Source: Xiphydria camelus
Taxonomy: Eukaryota; Arthropoda; Insecta; Hymenoptera; Xiphydriidae
Length of the DNA stretch: 64,000 bases
Direction of reading: 5' to 3'
Assembly (NCBI GenBank): GCA_963678675.1
Contig: OY783199.1
Span: 19,902,909-19,966,908 of the forward strand
Each line of letters opens with the position of its first letter. The first letter of the stretch is position 1. A program made the position numbers and the translations under genes. The notes beneath the pieces were generated by a model. The model saw nothing but the letters and a program-made list of their open reading frames with translations. It was not told the origin of the DNA and did not search any database. Below, in pieces: positions 46,214-56,528 of the stretch.

Positions 46214-46467
46214 AGCTTAATTAAATCCAAGACCGAATTAATCGATCGACACGTCGGAAGAGGCCCTGCGGGAGTAGACGAAAATAAAAATATACAAATT
46301 TCTCCCGGGGCACGCGATGATTAGAGATTCTGCCACGTGACCATTGTGCGCAACCCCGACGTTATACGCGCGCGGCTCCCTACTATCGCGCATCCCTGAA
46401 GCTCGTGGACCGTAAAATTCGAGCGTCTCGCTCAGGAACGAAATCGCTCAAATATTTCCCGCAGGCG

Positions 46468-46716
46468 CGATAAGAAAAAATAACTCGGTTTAAATGATAA
46501 AACGTATCTGGTTAAACGAATTTAGTTATTCTAACCAAAATACTAATAACTTGAGACAAATATTTAGTTATCCTAACTATATGTTAGTAATTCTAACTAC
46601 ATGTATAGTTATTCCAATCAGATTAACCAAACAAATGGAGAATCCATATTTCACTGAACGGTTTGGTTATGGTCTCCAGGATTTTGATTAGATTGACTAG
46701 GTTAATTTTCTCAGTA
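46468..46716 (+). mobile_element. MITE family A, copy 10
   Basis: GATAAGAAAAAATAACTCGG to GGTTAATTTTCTCAGTA. Left heptamer lost. The right end and the 25 bp beyond (TACG...TTCTTGACAAATT) match copy 5, suggesting a shared source segment. Confidence 0.9.
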
Positions 46717-46740
46717 TACGTATAACGTTCTTGACAAATT

Positions 46741-47125
46741 GACATGGTCAATTTAACCAAAATCCTGGAGACCATAACTAAACCGTTTGGTAAAATATGG
46801 ACCCTCTCCGTCTATTTAGTAAAACTGACCATTTTCTAGTTAGAATAATTAGAGATATACTCCCAGCGTCACGGATTCTGTCACTGGTGACTCTTTAAAA
46901 TATCATTTTTAAACGTACTCTCTAACCAGTGAACAATTAATTCGAATGCTCTCATTAGCTTCGGCAGCATTTGCCTTGACTAATGAATGCATAAGTGCAT
47001 CTCTAATTATTCTAACCAGAAAATGGCCATTTAAATGGTTTAACTAAACAAATGAAGAAACCATATTTTACTAAACAATTTGGTTACCGATTTTAGTTAA
47101 ATTGACCGTGTTTTTTTTCTCAATA
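46741..47125. mobile_element. Family A copy 11, fold-back of two right halves
   Basis: 46741-46858 is the right half of A in minus orientation. 46997-47125 is another right half in plus orientation, ending TTTTTTTTCTCAATA. Between them lies family S. The two halves mirror each other (ATAATTAGAGATA / ATCTCTAATTATT) and can fold back. Confidence 0.85.
46859..46996 (+). mobile_element. Family S, copy 2, at centre of the fold-back
   Basis: CTCCCAGCGTCACGGATTCT, then GTCACTGGTGAC, AACCAGTGAACAATTAATTC and GCTCTCATTAGCTTCGGC. Related to 846-1175 and lacking the nested 145-bp element found there. Right boundary approximate. Confidence 0.65.
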
Positions 47126-48055
47126 CAAAAATCCATATATCTCCGCGTCCTCTGACCGACTTTTTCGCGGTCCCCTCCCACCGCGTTCGCGCGGCGGTAA
47201 TCCGATTTCCCGGGGAGCGGCGCGGGCGCGATTCGATCCGGAGACGATTTCCATCGAAATATTTGAATTTGATTTTCGAAGCTCGACCCCGTCTTTATCG
47301 GCCCTGCGCCTCGCTCCCCCTTTGAAGCCGCCCGGCAAAGCACTCGAGACCACCGGCAATCGACTTGTGTTTGCTTCTATTGGATTACGCAACGCCACGA
47401 AGCAGTCGGTCGATTCTTTGTCTACGGCTAGGCCATCTGTCACCCCCCCCCCCCCCCGACGTATGTACGTGTGTGTACGCTACGTAACCGTAGGTGCGTT
47501 ATATCTCCCACACGGGGTCGTTTCCTTGCGCGCTCTCCGACGCGTACGCGTGTGCGTGTGAGCACCAGACGCGCGCCAATATGTGAGATACGATCGAGAT
47601 AAAAGCGAGATAGCGCGACGAGAGGAGGTAAGCGGTAAGCGGGCCTCTGGGATGTGTATCGGGTATTGATTTTTTTCCCCGTCGAGTTTCCCTCCATCGC
47701 GGGGGAGGTGTAAAGACACTGTGGGAAAGTGTGGCCGTAACGCTTTTACGGAGGAAATTCAGCAGGTCTTCGCGATCTAGGGGCGGTTGCGCGTCGATTA
47801 TAATATCTGCCCTCTGGAAGAGGAACGATTGATTCGATGGTACCGCGTGACGTCACGCACTGCCATCGATGCAGAGTTCGAAAGTTGTTAAACGATTATT
47901 CGAGTCGACGTGTAGGATCAAGCTTGAAACATTTTTTGTCTAGGGACGTCATTATATTATGCTTTTAAGATTTTAGATTCGAGATAGCGAATTCGACTAG
48001 TAGAATTCATGGAAAGGTGAGATTCATTTTGACGTGTTATTTGATAATCAGGGAG
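47126..48055. other. Unique stretch with poly-C run
   Basis: 14-base C run near 47444-47457. GAGAGGAGGTAAGCGG near 47625 resembles a splice donor. No gene recognised. Confidence 0.4.
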
Positions 48056-48204
48056 CTTATTACGTATCTTCACAGATGTGAAAAGGTGAAAAGTGAATAG
48101 CATTGAGCTAATCACTCGATGGATTTAAGAGAACGGGTGCCCTACAATTGGCTAAACGCTATTCACTTTTCACTTTTTCACATCTGTGAAGATACGGAAT
48201 AAGA
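48056..48204. mobile_element. Hairpin with 52-bp arms
   Basis: CTTATTACGTATCTTCACAG pairs with CTGTGAAGATACGGAATAAG. The arms continue through ATGTGAAAAGGTGAAAAGTG / CACTTTTCACTTTTTCACAT. The loop is about 40 bp. Single copy. Confidence 0.88.
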
Positions 48205-48235
48205 CCCCAGCAAATGTCACTTACGTGTTGAAAAT

Positions 48236-48399
48236 GACTTTTTGTCACTCAGTGTCAAATACTCGGTTTCATGGGCGTCCTCGACGCATGTGAAATCATC
48301 TTTCACACACCAATTCGTGAAAAGTTGCGCAGTGCGTGAAATAACCTGCGCAGTGCGTGAAATCGCCAATCTCGTATTTGACACTTAGTGACAAAAAAT
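48236..48399. mobile_element. Element with TTTTTGTCACT ends and internal tandem
   Basis: CTTTTTGTCACTCAGTGTCA with AATACTC and its near-complement GAGTATTT-type arm GTATTTGACACTTAGTGACA form 28-bp ends. Inside, TGCGCAGTGCGTGAAAT occurs twice in tandem (48324-48363). Confidence 0.82.
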
Positions 48400-48430
48400 A
48401 GAATTCGTTATTCGGTTGTTTCGCGCCGTT

Positions 48431-48488
48431 CTAACGAGTGTGATTGCCGTACTCGCTTCGCTCGTGCGGCAAACTTCACACTCGTTAA
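48431..48488. other. Stem-loop with TAACGAGTGTGA arms
   Basis: TAACGAGTGTGATTGCCG pairs with CGGCAAACTTCACACTCGTTA around ACTCGCTTCGCTCG. Weaker pairing continues outward (CGTTATTCGGTTG / CCCTAATAACG), making about 110 bp in all. Third palindrome in a row. Confidence 0.75.
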
Positions 48489-49197
48489 AAACAGCGCTTC
48501 ACGCCCTAATAACGAAAATAACTATCATGCTTCGCATATTCGAGATTCGAGATAGCAAATATCGATATCAAGTCGGGCAACGAAATTCAAGAAAAAATGG
48601 TTTCACTTTTCGTGAATATCAGCCAATGAGAATGTCGGAAAAGGTCTTACGTGACACGTTCCTTTTACGAATGGGAAATCAACAGATTCTTCGGATTATA
48701 ATCCATCATTTTTTCTGTTAAAACGAGCGCAAAAATTATGAAATAGTAATACAAAGAATCAGTTGATTTTAATGTACAAAAATGGATGGACCGATTTCAA
48801 CAGAAAATTTTCAACTGCATATAATCACATCGAGTGTCATTATCGATCTCCCCGTTTTACAAGTACGATGCACTCGAATTACTTCACTCTTGTTGACACG
48901 AGTGTCCATTGATTTAATGATATATTTGTCCCATGTGGGATATAATAATTGCATTCGCTACGACGGTAATCAACGTCAAACAATAAAATTCGAGCTTTTT
49001 GATCTCCACCATTCTATTTATACGAAACGTTCTTTCAAACACACGATACTTTCGTACAAAGATGTCAATTTTCGTTCTACAAAAAGGTCTCGTAAGTTGA
49101 AAGTACCTACCTACAAAAAACGAAAGTATCGCGAACGTCAAGTTCGTCATCGATTGTTTTCGATCCAAACCACGAAACATACCACATGGCTTATTCA
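48489..49197. other. Unique stretch with unassigned open frames
   Basis: Plus-strand frames of 101 (48416-48721) and 139 codons (48782-49201) have no recognisable domain. Both touch repeats at an edge. Confidence 0.35.
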
Positions 49198-49354
49198 CTA
49201 GGAAGGAAACTTCAATCATTATTATCTCATTATTTTTTAACTTTTGGCCCACTTCGATATAAGACTTTGTTGTGGATAAAAATGTAATCTTTAAAAAAGT
49301 ATTATACAAATATGAGCCAAAAACTTATAGATGATGAAATAACTGAAGTACTCA

Positions 49355-49589
49355 CACTGAGAAAAATAACTAGGTTAAAATAAGAAAATGCATCTGATTA
49401 AAGAAATTGAGTTATTCTAACCAAAATACCAGTAAGTTAAACCGAATATTTAGTTAATTTAACCACATATCTAATTACTCTAACCAAAAAATGGTCAGTT
49501 TAACCAAACAGATAGAGTATCCATATTTAATCAAACAGTTCATGATCTCCAAGATGTTGATTAAATTGACTAGGTTATTTTTTTAAGTG
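49355..49589 (+). mobile_element. MITE family A, copy 12
   Basis: CACTGAGAAAAATAACTAGG to GGTTATTTTTTTAAGTG, 235 bp, TA at the right and CA at the left. Contains ATCCATATTTAATCAAACAG. Confidence 0.92.
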
Positions 49590-49595
49590 TACCTT

Positions 49596-50145
49596 GGACA
49601 TTTTTTTAATGATTGCTCATTCTTTCCAATCCAACTAGAAGAAACTCATTTTTATATTTAGAAGTCATTAAAAGTAATTATTTTTAAGGTTTCGTTATAT
49701 AATTTAACGCTACCTTCTCGCTGCTTAAACGCTGTAACAATTCGTATAAATTCGGAATGTTTTAATCATTAATGCCCAGATTCTGGAACTCGTTATGATG
49801 CTTAACAATCAGTCGATATTGTTGCGCGTGTTTTTTGTAGTATAAGAAAAGTTTTGTTAAGGTATTTGTTCATTAAAGAGTGATTGAATATGTTATCTTC
49901 GGTACCTCAGAAAGTAAATTATTTCGATTTCAATTATTTTCTGTCGATATTATTTCCTCGAAACTTTATTGAATTTATTACAAAAACCATTAGACCGTTT
50001 TTCCCTATCCCTTCATAATGCTAGCTAAAAGCACATTTATATAGGAAAAAAAATTTTTAATATTATTTTGAACTCAAATGAGGGAGATTTTGATCAATTT
50101 TTTCAAGTAAGGAGTCATTAAATCCCACTGTTCGTTAACATCTGA
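49596..50145 (+). repeat. Dispersed 550-bp repeat L, copy 1
   Basis: Shares with 58485-59052, in the same order and orientation, AGTCATTAAAAGTAATTA-type, TACCTTCTCGCTGC, CCAGATTCTG.AACTCG, TTTTGTTAAGGTAT, AAAGAGTGAT, TATTATTTCCTC.AAA and TCCCTTCATAATGCT blocks. AT-rich, no open frame, no obvious terminal repeats. Confidence 0.88.
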
Positions 50146-50207
50146 CTGGATAGTAGCCCTGTAATATACGACTCGCGTTTCTTTCACAGCGAGTAAGTTC
50201 AGCCTCA

Positions 50208-51292
50208 TATTTCAGACGACTACGTCCAAGAGTGGCAGTCTTCCATTCACAACCCCTTCGCTCTAATCGCAGGTACAACCCCAGACTATTGAACTTCTCG
50301 CCAGGTGTATCCGCACGGTCTCCGGGAGCCTTCAAGCATGCGCTCGAACGTAAAGACCTGCAATAATTAAGAACCCGCGTTCCTCGCCCGACTCGCCTCG
50401 TTAATCCGCGCGCGACGACACGCTGTACAGGGAGATACAGGGATGTTTACCCCACGCCTCAAATTGTATCTCTCGCCGGTGTACATATATACCTACACGC
50501 GCCCCGCGCGCATAAACCGCTCGGCGCGCCACACAGCCAGGCGCGTAAACCTAATGTAAGCGGAGAATAGCTAATACATCACAAAGTTGGAACAAAGAGG
50601 AGGATGTCGTGGTCGCGCCAGCGAATCCGCCGGCGCGGGCCGAAACTTTGCCTATTTGTTAAGTCTTGCCCGGCCGAAACTGTCTCAGATACCGCGCCAG
50701 TCGAACTCCGGGCTCGCTCGCCTAACTCCGCCCGATCGGGACAATATAGGTACCCCCGCGCGAGAGAGTGCCCCTCTCGTACACCGCGGGGGCGTATTCC
50801 GCATGGCGTCGCGGTTAACGGCGATAATGGTCCCGCTCGGGGAAGGCTGCTAGACGACGACGTCATCTCCCCGTTGTGCCGCGGTGAAGATCGATCAACT
50901 TTCGAGAATCTCGCGACCGGGAACTTTGGAGAGAGGGCGCGAGGGAGGGAGCGTGCGCTTCTCGCGTACCCCTACGTTCGCAAGGGGGGGGGGCGCGTGT
51001 GTGACGCGACGGAGTGCCGAGGTCTCTCATTGTGACGACAATATCGCCTTGGGCCGCATTGGCGAGGCAGGGGTGGCGAAATTTCGCGCAACCCCTTTTC
51101 CTTCGTTACTTCGAACGAACGAATTCGATGGGGGGTGTGTGCACGCGGGCTTCGGATCTTTCGCTCGCGTGTGCAGATGTCGCTGCGACCCTGCACGTCG
51201 CCCGTACGGTTCTCCAATAACGATATAAATTATCTAAGCGATCATGGTACGTCGAGATCTCTAACGCGAACGTTCGTTTCTGTGTGTTTCAG
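50208..51292. other. CpG-rich unique stretch upstream of candidate exon
   Basis: GC-rich 50600-51190 with overlapping frames on both strands (143 codons at 50604-51035). A pyrimidine tract (CGTTCGTTTCTGTGTGTTTCAG) ends the block at a splice acceptor. Confidence 0.4.
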
Positions 51293-51330
51293 GGGACGGA
51301 GCCTTTCGCATCGCCACGACGACGTTCCTC
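51293..51330 (+). other. Candidate 38-base microexon
   Basis: Preceded by TTTCTGTGTGTTTCAG and followed by GTAAGTAATTTC, both close to splice consensus. In the frame with two leading bases it reads DGAFRIATTTFL without a stop. Length 38 means it would be constitutive or frame-shifting when skipped. The host protein is not recognised, and no partner exon is visible in the window, which fits a gene with large introns. It may still be chance. Confidence 0.35.
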
Positions 51331-51493
51331 GTAAGTAATTTCCTGTCGCTAGCTTCGCGCGCGCGGCTTGATTGAATTCGATTCTCGTCGAAATTTCCTT
51401 CGGCGCGGCCCGGCGTCGTCGCCCTTCGTCAGCGGCGAGATCGGCGCTCGCACAGCGAGGGAAAAAGATTCGCTCGATTCGTGCGCGAATGTA

Positions 51494-51943
51494 CAGGGTG
51501 AGGCATTTAAGCTGAGACGCGTGAATATCTGTTGAATAACGCATTTTAGACAAAAATGTTTCTTATAAGAGTTGTTTGCTTTAGAGGGGGAAAGAAAACA
51601 GTATGTTTTATTTTTCATTTAAGTAGTCGGGTTTTCAAGGCCATTTTAAGATTAATGTTTTTTTCGTTAAATGGAAGCTTATATTTTTCCAACGAATTCT
51701 TAATCTATACGTAAAAACATAACTTTTGTCTGTGTGAAAGGTTTTTTATATCTTTATTTTTTCTATTTGAAGAAAAAACGTTAACCTTAAAATGGCCCTA
51801 AAAGCGTCTACTAAATGAAAAATAAAATATACAGCTCTCTTTCCCCCTCTAAAGCAAATGACTCTTATAAGATAAATTTTCTTCTAAAATGCGTTCATTG
51901 TTTCATAGATATTCATGTGTCTCAATTTCATTGCTTCATCCCG
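51494..51943. mobile_element. Palindromic TA-flanked element O
   Basis: CAGGGTGAGGCATTTAAG and TTTCATTGCTTCATCCCG ends between TA dinucleotides. Arms about 200 bp: AACGCATTTTAGACAAAA / TTCTAAAATGCGTT, GGCCATTTTAAGATTAA / TTAACCTTAAAATGGCC. Same CAGGGTG start as 6343-6801. No coding sequence. Confidence 0.9.
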
Positions 51944-51956
51944 TATAGGCTTATTA

Positions 51957-52144
51957 CACTGAGAATAATAACTTGGTGAATTTAACCAAAATCTTGTAGA
52001 TAATGACCAAATCGTTTAGTAAAATATGGATCCTCTCTCTCTCTCCATCTGTTTCGTTAAACTGGTCACTTTTTTTGGATAGAATAACTAAACGTATCTA
52101 ATTAGATGCGTTTTGCCATTTTAACCTAATTATTTTTCTCAGTG
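51957..52144 (-). mobile_element. MITE family A, copy 13, internally deleted
   Basis: CACTGAGAATAATAACTTGG to AATTATTTTTCTCAGTG between TA flanks, 188 bp. The tract of GTTATTCTAAC sub-repeats is deleted and a short CTCTCTCTCTC run is added. Right next to element O. Confidence 0.92.
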
Positions 52145-53602
52145 TACATTTGATTGAAATGAAAGTCGAATCGGAATTCATTCGTATCAAACGAGTATCG
52201 ATATTACTCGAATCGTCCGTATTTTATTTTCGAATTAAATACACCTGTCCCCTACTCCGATAAGGACGAACAAAACTGGGGAGGAAACAATTATTCTCGT
52301 CGTCTTCCCGACAATTTCTCAGAGTGCTACGCCAATGCATGCATGCATGGCGAGGAGAACGGGGGTGGAGACGTTGTAAGGTACATAATCATGCTTGCTG
52401 ATTCCTTCCCTAATAAAAGTCTCACTGTCACCGTTCTCTCTTGCCCCGCGCTCAATCCCCCGCGCCCCTCCGCCGGCACCAATACCACGATCCCCGTCGG
52501 CGTGCGCGACGGAGGCAAAAAAATGCATGCCTGCAGCGTGTGGTGCACCCCTGCGCGCGCGGGGGGGTAAGACAAAGAGGGCCGTGCGCATTACGAGGGG
52601 GGCGGGATACGGGTCAGAAATGCTTCGCGGTGCATCTGGAGTTGCAGTTTTTTTTAATTTACCGATGCTTCGGAGGAACGCCGCGTCTCCTGTCATCCGA
52701 TGCTCGAGAGATAGCAGCGCTGGGGGGAGTGGGAGCGATGCGCCAAATGAGTGGGGAAGAACGATCGGGGTCACTTGGATGCTACTTCGCGCGAGAGATC
52801 TTGGATTTCTTTTTTCTCTTTTTTATCGATACTGACTAGTCGGAAAGAATTAACGATCGTCGATCTTTCAAGCCAGACTCGGAACTCTTCGCCTTCTTAA
52901 AGGGAGTCGTTTGACATTATTGCGGTTGACGGTAGTAAAAAGAGATCGCGAAAATAATTCGAAAACCATTCAACATGATCTTTTACAGGTTGGAAGTAGG
53001 TTTTAAAAAAGTACTTGACTAAAAATTGATTAATTGATTATTAAAATTAGAGCCGATAACTGTCATGACTGAGAATTCTTGAAATCGATCTGACAGGCAC
53101 CAAAACTTTCAGCTGGATTAAGCACATCATGTATTTACGGAAAACGCGAAATAATTTCCGACCTATGGTTCGCTGCGTACTATTGATTCCAATATATTTC
53201 ACTGCGATGTCTTGTTATTACACAGCGTTATTACTCAGGGCGCGGATGATACGGTGGCAGACCGTTTTTCTGATATCTAGAGAATATTTTGTTGTAGATC
53301 TTTCGCGCGAGTGCCACATGTCACTTATAGACGTAATAATCAATTTTTTTCTCTGATTTGCACAGAACTAAAGGTAGTCGTGAAACCGACCTTGAAACGA
53401 CCAATCGTTAGAATAAATTTGGGACTGAGTTAGGTTTAGGATCTAAGTATAAACCAGGCTTTAGTCGCATTGCGTGATCCTGAGTACTTTGAGAAAAGCA
53501 ATCGATCAGATCCTAAATCTTTTCCTTTAGAAAAATGTAACGTTTTTTTTTACAGCATTCTTTATAAGCTAAAGCATTGCACAATTATAATTCGATTAAG
53601 GC
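52145..53602. other. Unique stretch, no gene seen
   Basis: GC-rich 52430-52760 with overlapping frames up to 151 codons on both strands and no domain. 52940-53075 may contain a much decayed K element. Confidence 0.4.
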
Positions 53603-53660
53603 CCACTTGTTCAATGTAAGTTCAAGGCTGGTTCAGCTTGAACTTACATTGAACAAGTGG
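53603..53660. other. Perfect 24-bp-arm hairpin
   Basis: CCACTTGTTCAATGTAAGTT plus CAAG pairs without mismatch with the complement at 53637-53660, around the loop GCTGGTTCAG. Size and loop are compatible with a small-RNA precursor, but perfect pairing suggests a young inverted duplication. Confidence 0.85.
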
Positions 53661-54613
53661 ACATTAGCCACTTTTCTACCCTAATCGTTTCTCCCCTTAT
53701 TAACTAGGCACTTGGCATTTTTGCAACTCCACCTTTTATTTATAAATATAAACGAGACAATTTGAACGAACATTGCCAAACGGTCCGTTAAATCAAAATG
53801 AACGGATTAAAAAATCTGGAGAAACAAAAGGTCAATCGCTTTCAGAAACGTACCCACCCCTGGATATGCGGGCGGGAAAGACGACGGATTTTTTAAAGGG
53901 CCGCCTTCTCTTTCGAGGGTCTTTGGCCCACGCGCGGACAGGTCTTCCACCGAATACCTCAAGGTGTGTCTTCGGGTGCGAGTTTAAAGGGACGAAGAAC
54001 TTCGGCAGATGGTTCCGACCCATCCACGTACCCGCGGAACCGGCAAAATATAGACCGGGCCTCCCCGGTTCCTCCGTCATCGAAGCGCGAGACGATACTT
54101 TCCCCGTCGGAACCGCGCGCGCGATAATAACAGATCTCGATGCGGTATGGCGAAGCGTCGTTCGACATATGTTGCCAAGTCATTGTGCGTCTATCGCAAA
54201 AGCGCGATACGACGGGAGCCCCTATTTATTATTTTTAATCTCCCGTTAGAGACGAGAGTCTCGAAATTGGGCCGGATATCGACCGTGGATGAGAGGAGTT
54301 GAGCTGCAGGAGACGTCCAACGAGGGGGTAGAGGGAGAGCCTACTCGTCTCGCAATATGCCACGATCCAAATTGGAAAACCGTTTCTTTCTTCCGCCCTC
54401 GCGGAACCGCTACACTCTCGAGCGGTTCGCTCGGAAAGAGCTGGCTGAAACGCTTCTCAAGTCGGCCGTGCCTCGAGTGGTTGAAATATCGGTCAGAAAT
54501 TTAGGTTAGGCTAGAGAGAGGGTTTCGCATCGCACTTTTCTTCCGCGCGGAGGGTATACGATTGTACGTTGCCGCGATAGAAAAGGACGAACAGTGTCGA
54601 AACGGTGATGCGC
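53661..54613. other. Unique stretch with an unassigned 158-codon frame
   Basis: The plus-strand frame 53773-54249 has mixed composition and no domain that I recognise. A minus-strand frame of 82 codons overlaps it. Left unassigned. Confidence 0.35.
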
Positions 54614-54761
54614 GCGATTCAATCGCGATTTTCTCCGTGTTCATGAACTTTTAGCCGAATTTGGCGTAACACTTTTTTGAAGAGCTTGACTGGATCTACA
54701 AAAAAGGTCTATACCAATGTAGGCGAAAATGTCGTAGATAACGAGATAATCGCGATTCAAG
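54614..54761. mobile_element. Hairpin MITE family K, copy 7
   Basis: GATTCAATCGCGATTTTCTC pairs with ACGAGATAATCGCGATTCAA. TTTGGCGTAACACTTTTTTG and CTACAAAAAAGGTCTATACC are centre signatures. Confidence 0.87.
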
Positions 54762-55552
54762 GAAATGCAGTTCGTTGTTTGAAGGAAGGCTGTACTGTAG
54801 GAACGCGGTTTTCTCGCCGGCTCGACTTCCGTCAGCTGCGTTGGAAAAGTGGCGAGCATGGATTATCGATCTATACCTTACTGTGCACTTGGTCGTACTT
54901 CGGATATAACTATGGGAAACAGTTCAGAGCGCGCGCGCGTGGAGAGCGTGGTCGGGAGGAGGCGGCTTCAAGAGGGTTAAACACGGCTGTTTGCCGTACA
55001 AACCGCCCTCGCACGCCCACCTCGTCTCCCCGGGTCGACCGGATGTCTCGTGCTGGGAATTAGCGAAGATCTACTGCCGGCGACAAATCGTTCCGTTCTC
55101 TCGGTATCGTTCGCCGTGAAAAGTGGCTTCGGCTGCGCTCGTTAAACGCACCTTCGAGGGTAGCTCGTGAAAACGAGTATCCCGCGCCAATTTCGCCCGA
55201 CAATGCGTCGTTTCTTTCCTCTTTCGACTTATTCTCCCGACCCAGTGTTAAGTTGTGCGTTTCAAAACGCTTCAGTGCTCGCTTCGCGTCCAATTTTCGA
55301 TTTTCGGAAAATGGGACACGTCGGATCTCGCGGAGTGTCCGTAAACGAGAATGGAATAAGAGGGGATTGTCGATCGTTCGTAAACTCGGATACTCTCACC
55401 ATCGCGCATATGAAACGGTCTTATCTTCGAAAGTGAATTTCCTCGAAGTAATTTTCATAGATTTTCGTTGTACGCTTGTCATAAAAATAACGATAAACCC
55501 TTTATTCCTTTTTTTAGTGGATTGGCGATGTAAGGGTCTCCACGCAATTTGA
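54762..55552. other. Unique stretch, no gene seen
   Basis: No recognised repeat. Short open frames without domains. Confidence 0.4.
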
Positions 55553-55905
55553 AAAATAAGAATAGAAATAAGCATAAGAATAAAAATAAGCAATGTTCCG
55601 TAGAGCTATTTAATGGTTCAACCAATATTCCCTATTTTTCCATTTCCCATGATGTTACCAACCATGTCTTCACTGCATCATTACCTATAGGACCTACAAC
55701 AGCTTCAGTTTCATTCAAAATTGCGAGCATTAAAAGTTCCTGATTAATTTTCTTGTGTTTCAATTCCTTTTAGATATCTCCAGGTTGAGATCATATTAAG
55801 AATTATAGTATGGAAGCTTCAGTCATTGGATGATCGAATCATTAGATAGTTAAACGATTAAATGGCTCTACGGAACAATGCTTATTCTTATTCTTATGCT
55901 TATTC
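55553..55905. mobile_element. Inverted-repeat element with AAGAATAAGCAT ends
   Basis: AATAAGCATAAGAATAAAAA then TAAGCAATGTTCCGTAGAGC pairs with GCTCTACGGAACAATGCTTA then TTCTTATTCTTATGCTTATT. The right end continues into further TTATTC arrays to about 55950. On the minus strand the interior reads about 33 codons without a stop (from AATCAGGAACTT), possibly a remnant of a coding parent; the family is not recognised. Confidence 0.8.
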
Positions 55906-55963
55906 TATCCTTATGCTTATTCTTATTCTTACGTTTATTCTTATTCTTATTCCTCCAGTTATG

Positions 55964-56254
55964 CACAGAGAGAAATAATTGATAGTGTCGAAAAAATATT
56001 TCTTGAATGAAGAACATATTATGATCTTAAAAATTTCTAAGAATACAGATTCTTGGTCGAAAAGTATATATTCTTGATTTAAGAATGCTTTTGTTGGGAC
56101 CTAGATGTTCTTCCTGTATAAAAAAAATTATATTTGAGCCTATCGAATATTTTCTTACACAAAAAAAAACCATGGTTTGCTCTTTGAATTATATCAGGTT
56201 TTTGATTGAAAAAAAAAACATTTCTTTAGAGCACTAGCAATTATTCTCCCAGTG
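55964..56254 (+). mobile_element. MITE family H, copy 1
   Basis: CACAGAGAGAAATAATTGATAG to CTAGCAATTATTCTCCCAGTG, TG on both sides. AGTGTCGAAAAAATATTTCTTGAAT pattern, ATTCTTGATTTAAGAATGC. It matches H copy 2 in reverse but without the element nested there. Confidence 0.83.
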
Positions 56255-56269
56255 TGTGAAAAGCCCCTA

Positions 56270-56528
56270 CACTGAGAAAAATAACTCGATTAAATGACAA
56301 AATGCATCTGGTTAAACGGGTTCATTTATTCTAACCAAAATACTAGTAAGTTGTACCAAATATTTAATTATTTTTACTATGTGTTTAATAATTCTAACTG
56401 CATATCTAGTTCTTCTAAACAGAAAATGGTCAGTCTAACCAAACAGATACAGGATCCATATTTTACCAAACAATTTGGTTACGTTCTCCAGGATTTTAGT
56501 TAAATTGACCAGCTCTTTTTTCTCAGTG
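56270..56528 (+). mobile_element. MITE family A, copy 14, full length
   Basis: CACTGAGAAAAATAACTCGA to CTTTTTTCTCAGTG, 259 bp, exact TA on both sides. A 69-codon frame (56294-56503) matches those of copies 6 and 10. Confidence 0.95.

Larger units (their letters stand above)
49198..50207. mobile_element. Family K long form 2, split by A and L
   Basis: The left part, ACTAGGAAGGAAACTTCAAT, with K core runs to about 49350. A matching long-form right end, CGTTTCTTTCACAGCGAGTAAGTTCAGCCT, occurs at 50178-50207. A copy 12 and repeat L fill the space, so they appear to have landed near the K 3' stem. Moderately sure. Confidence 0.55.

Noticed and set aside
52940..53075. Further K copy
   Set aside because: Only loose resemblance (GTAGGTTTTAAAAAAGTACTTG). 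Stem ends not recognisable.
53773..54249. 158-codon plus-strand frame
   Set aside because: No motif, and an overlapping open frame on the other strand. Not enough to call a CDS.
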